This document shows positions 4,954-5,140 of a stretch of DNA of 5,140 nt, piece by piece (the first letter of the stretch is position 1; every line of letters starts with the position of its first letter). This stretch comes from DASQPA01 sp035644215. Its GTDB lineage: Bacteria; Acidobacteriota; Thermoanaerobaculia; Multivoradales; UBA5704. The stretch covers positions 1 through 5,140 of the forward strand of contig DASQPA010000380.1 of NCBI GenBank assembly GCA_035644215.1. The letters are read 5' to 3'. A program made the position numbers and the translations under genes. Under the pieces are notes generated by a model. The model saw only the letters and a list, made by a program, of their open reading frames with translations, was not told where the DNA came from and ran no database searches.

Positions 4954-5140
4954 TCCGGAGCTTCCAAAACGTCTCCGGATGGTTCCAAAATGCTTCCGGA
5001 GCCTCCGGAACGTCTTCCGGAGCGTCCGGAACGGTTTCCGGAGCGTCCGGAACGGTTTCCGGAGCGTCCGGAACGGTTTCCGGAGCGTCCGGAACGGTTT
5101 CCGGAGCGTCCGGAACGGTTTCCGGAGCGTCCGGAACGGT
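4954..5140. repeat. Array C: at least nine 21-bp tandem units running off the right edge
   Basis: Units start at 4954 (20 bp), 4974, 4995, 5016, 5037, 5058, 5079, 5100 and 5121 (cut by the window end). The six units from 5016 onward are identical as far as visible, and the first three are degenerate. Each unit contains TCCGGA twice, separated by GCG, so it can fold as a 6-bp stem with a 3-base loop. Across unit junctions CCGGAA-CGGT-TTCCGG forms an alternative 6-bp stem with a tetraloop. Edge decay with a homogeneous interior is the usual signature of growth by slippage or unequal exchange. On the plus strand one frame reads SGASGTV heptads with no stop; the frame is open from 4752 to the edge, but the unit itself contains no stop in any plus frame. 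Confidence 0.9.

Noticed and set aside
4902..5140. A plus-strand frame from GTG 4902 giving SGASGTV heptads to the window edge
   Set aside because: The array C unit has no stop in any plus frame, so openness is not evidence. It could only be supported if sequence to the right shows the frame joining a real domain.
4954..5140. CRISPR array
   Set aside because: The units are contiguous 21-mers with no unique spacers, and no cas gene is nearby. The same applies to arrays A and B.

Overview
The window is high-GC bacterial chromosome. The best clue to its origin is a complete 817-residue duplicated MacB/FtsX-type permease with no ATPase beside it. This is the architecture called ADOP (acidobacterial duplicated orphan permease), which is strongly expanded in Acidobacteriota and also found in some related phyla. 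An acidobacterial source is therefore likely but not proven. Coding regions are GC-rich with strong third-position G/C. The two long intergenic stretches look different and are packed with short repeats.

Layout. Positions 1-221 (+) hold the last 72 codons of an unidentified protein. Positions 222-1029 are an 808-bp gap between two convergent genes. It contains paired 11-bp repeats (507-528 and 627-648) and a degenerate 21-bp tandem array built on a near-palindrome (822-947). Positions 1030-3483 (-) encode the ADOP permease. Positions 3484-3645 are a divergent promoter region with three perfect palindromes and -10-like elements on both strands. Positions 3646-4125 (+) encode a small four-helix, histidine-containing membrane protein. 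Four bases later, convergently, 4130-4633 (-) encodes an exported TPR protein whose start is a GTG, set by a strong ribosome-binding site. Positions 4634-5140 hold that gene's promoter, an 11-bp inverted repeat and two more 21-bp tandem arrays (4772-4876, degenerate; 4954 to the window end, nearly identical units).

No operon is visible: the four genes alternate in strand, so a shared pathway cannot be claimed. The permease, the membrane protein and the secreted TPR protein all act at the envelope, but that is a loose link. The most unusual feature is that three unrelated-looking arrays in two intergenic regions share a 21-bp period, which is two helical turns or seven codons. The best-conserved units in two of them form palindromes or hairpins. 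This may reflect a genome-wide class of intergenic repeat, which a whole-genome search would settle.
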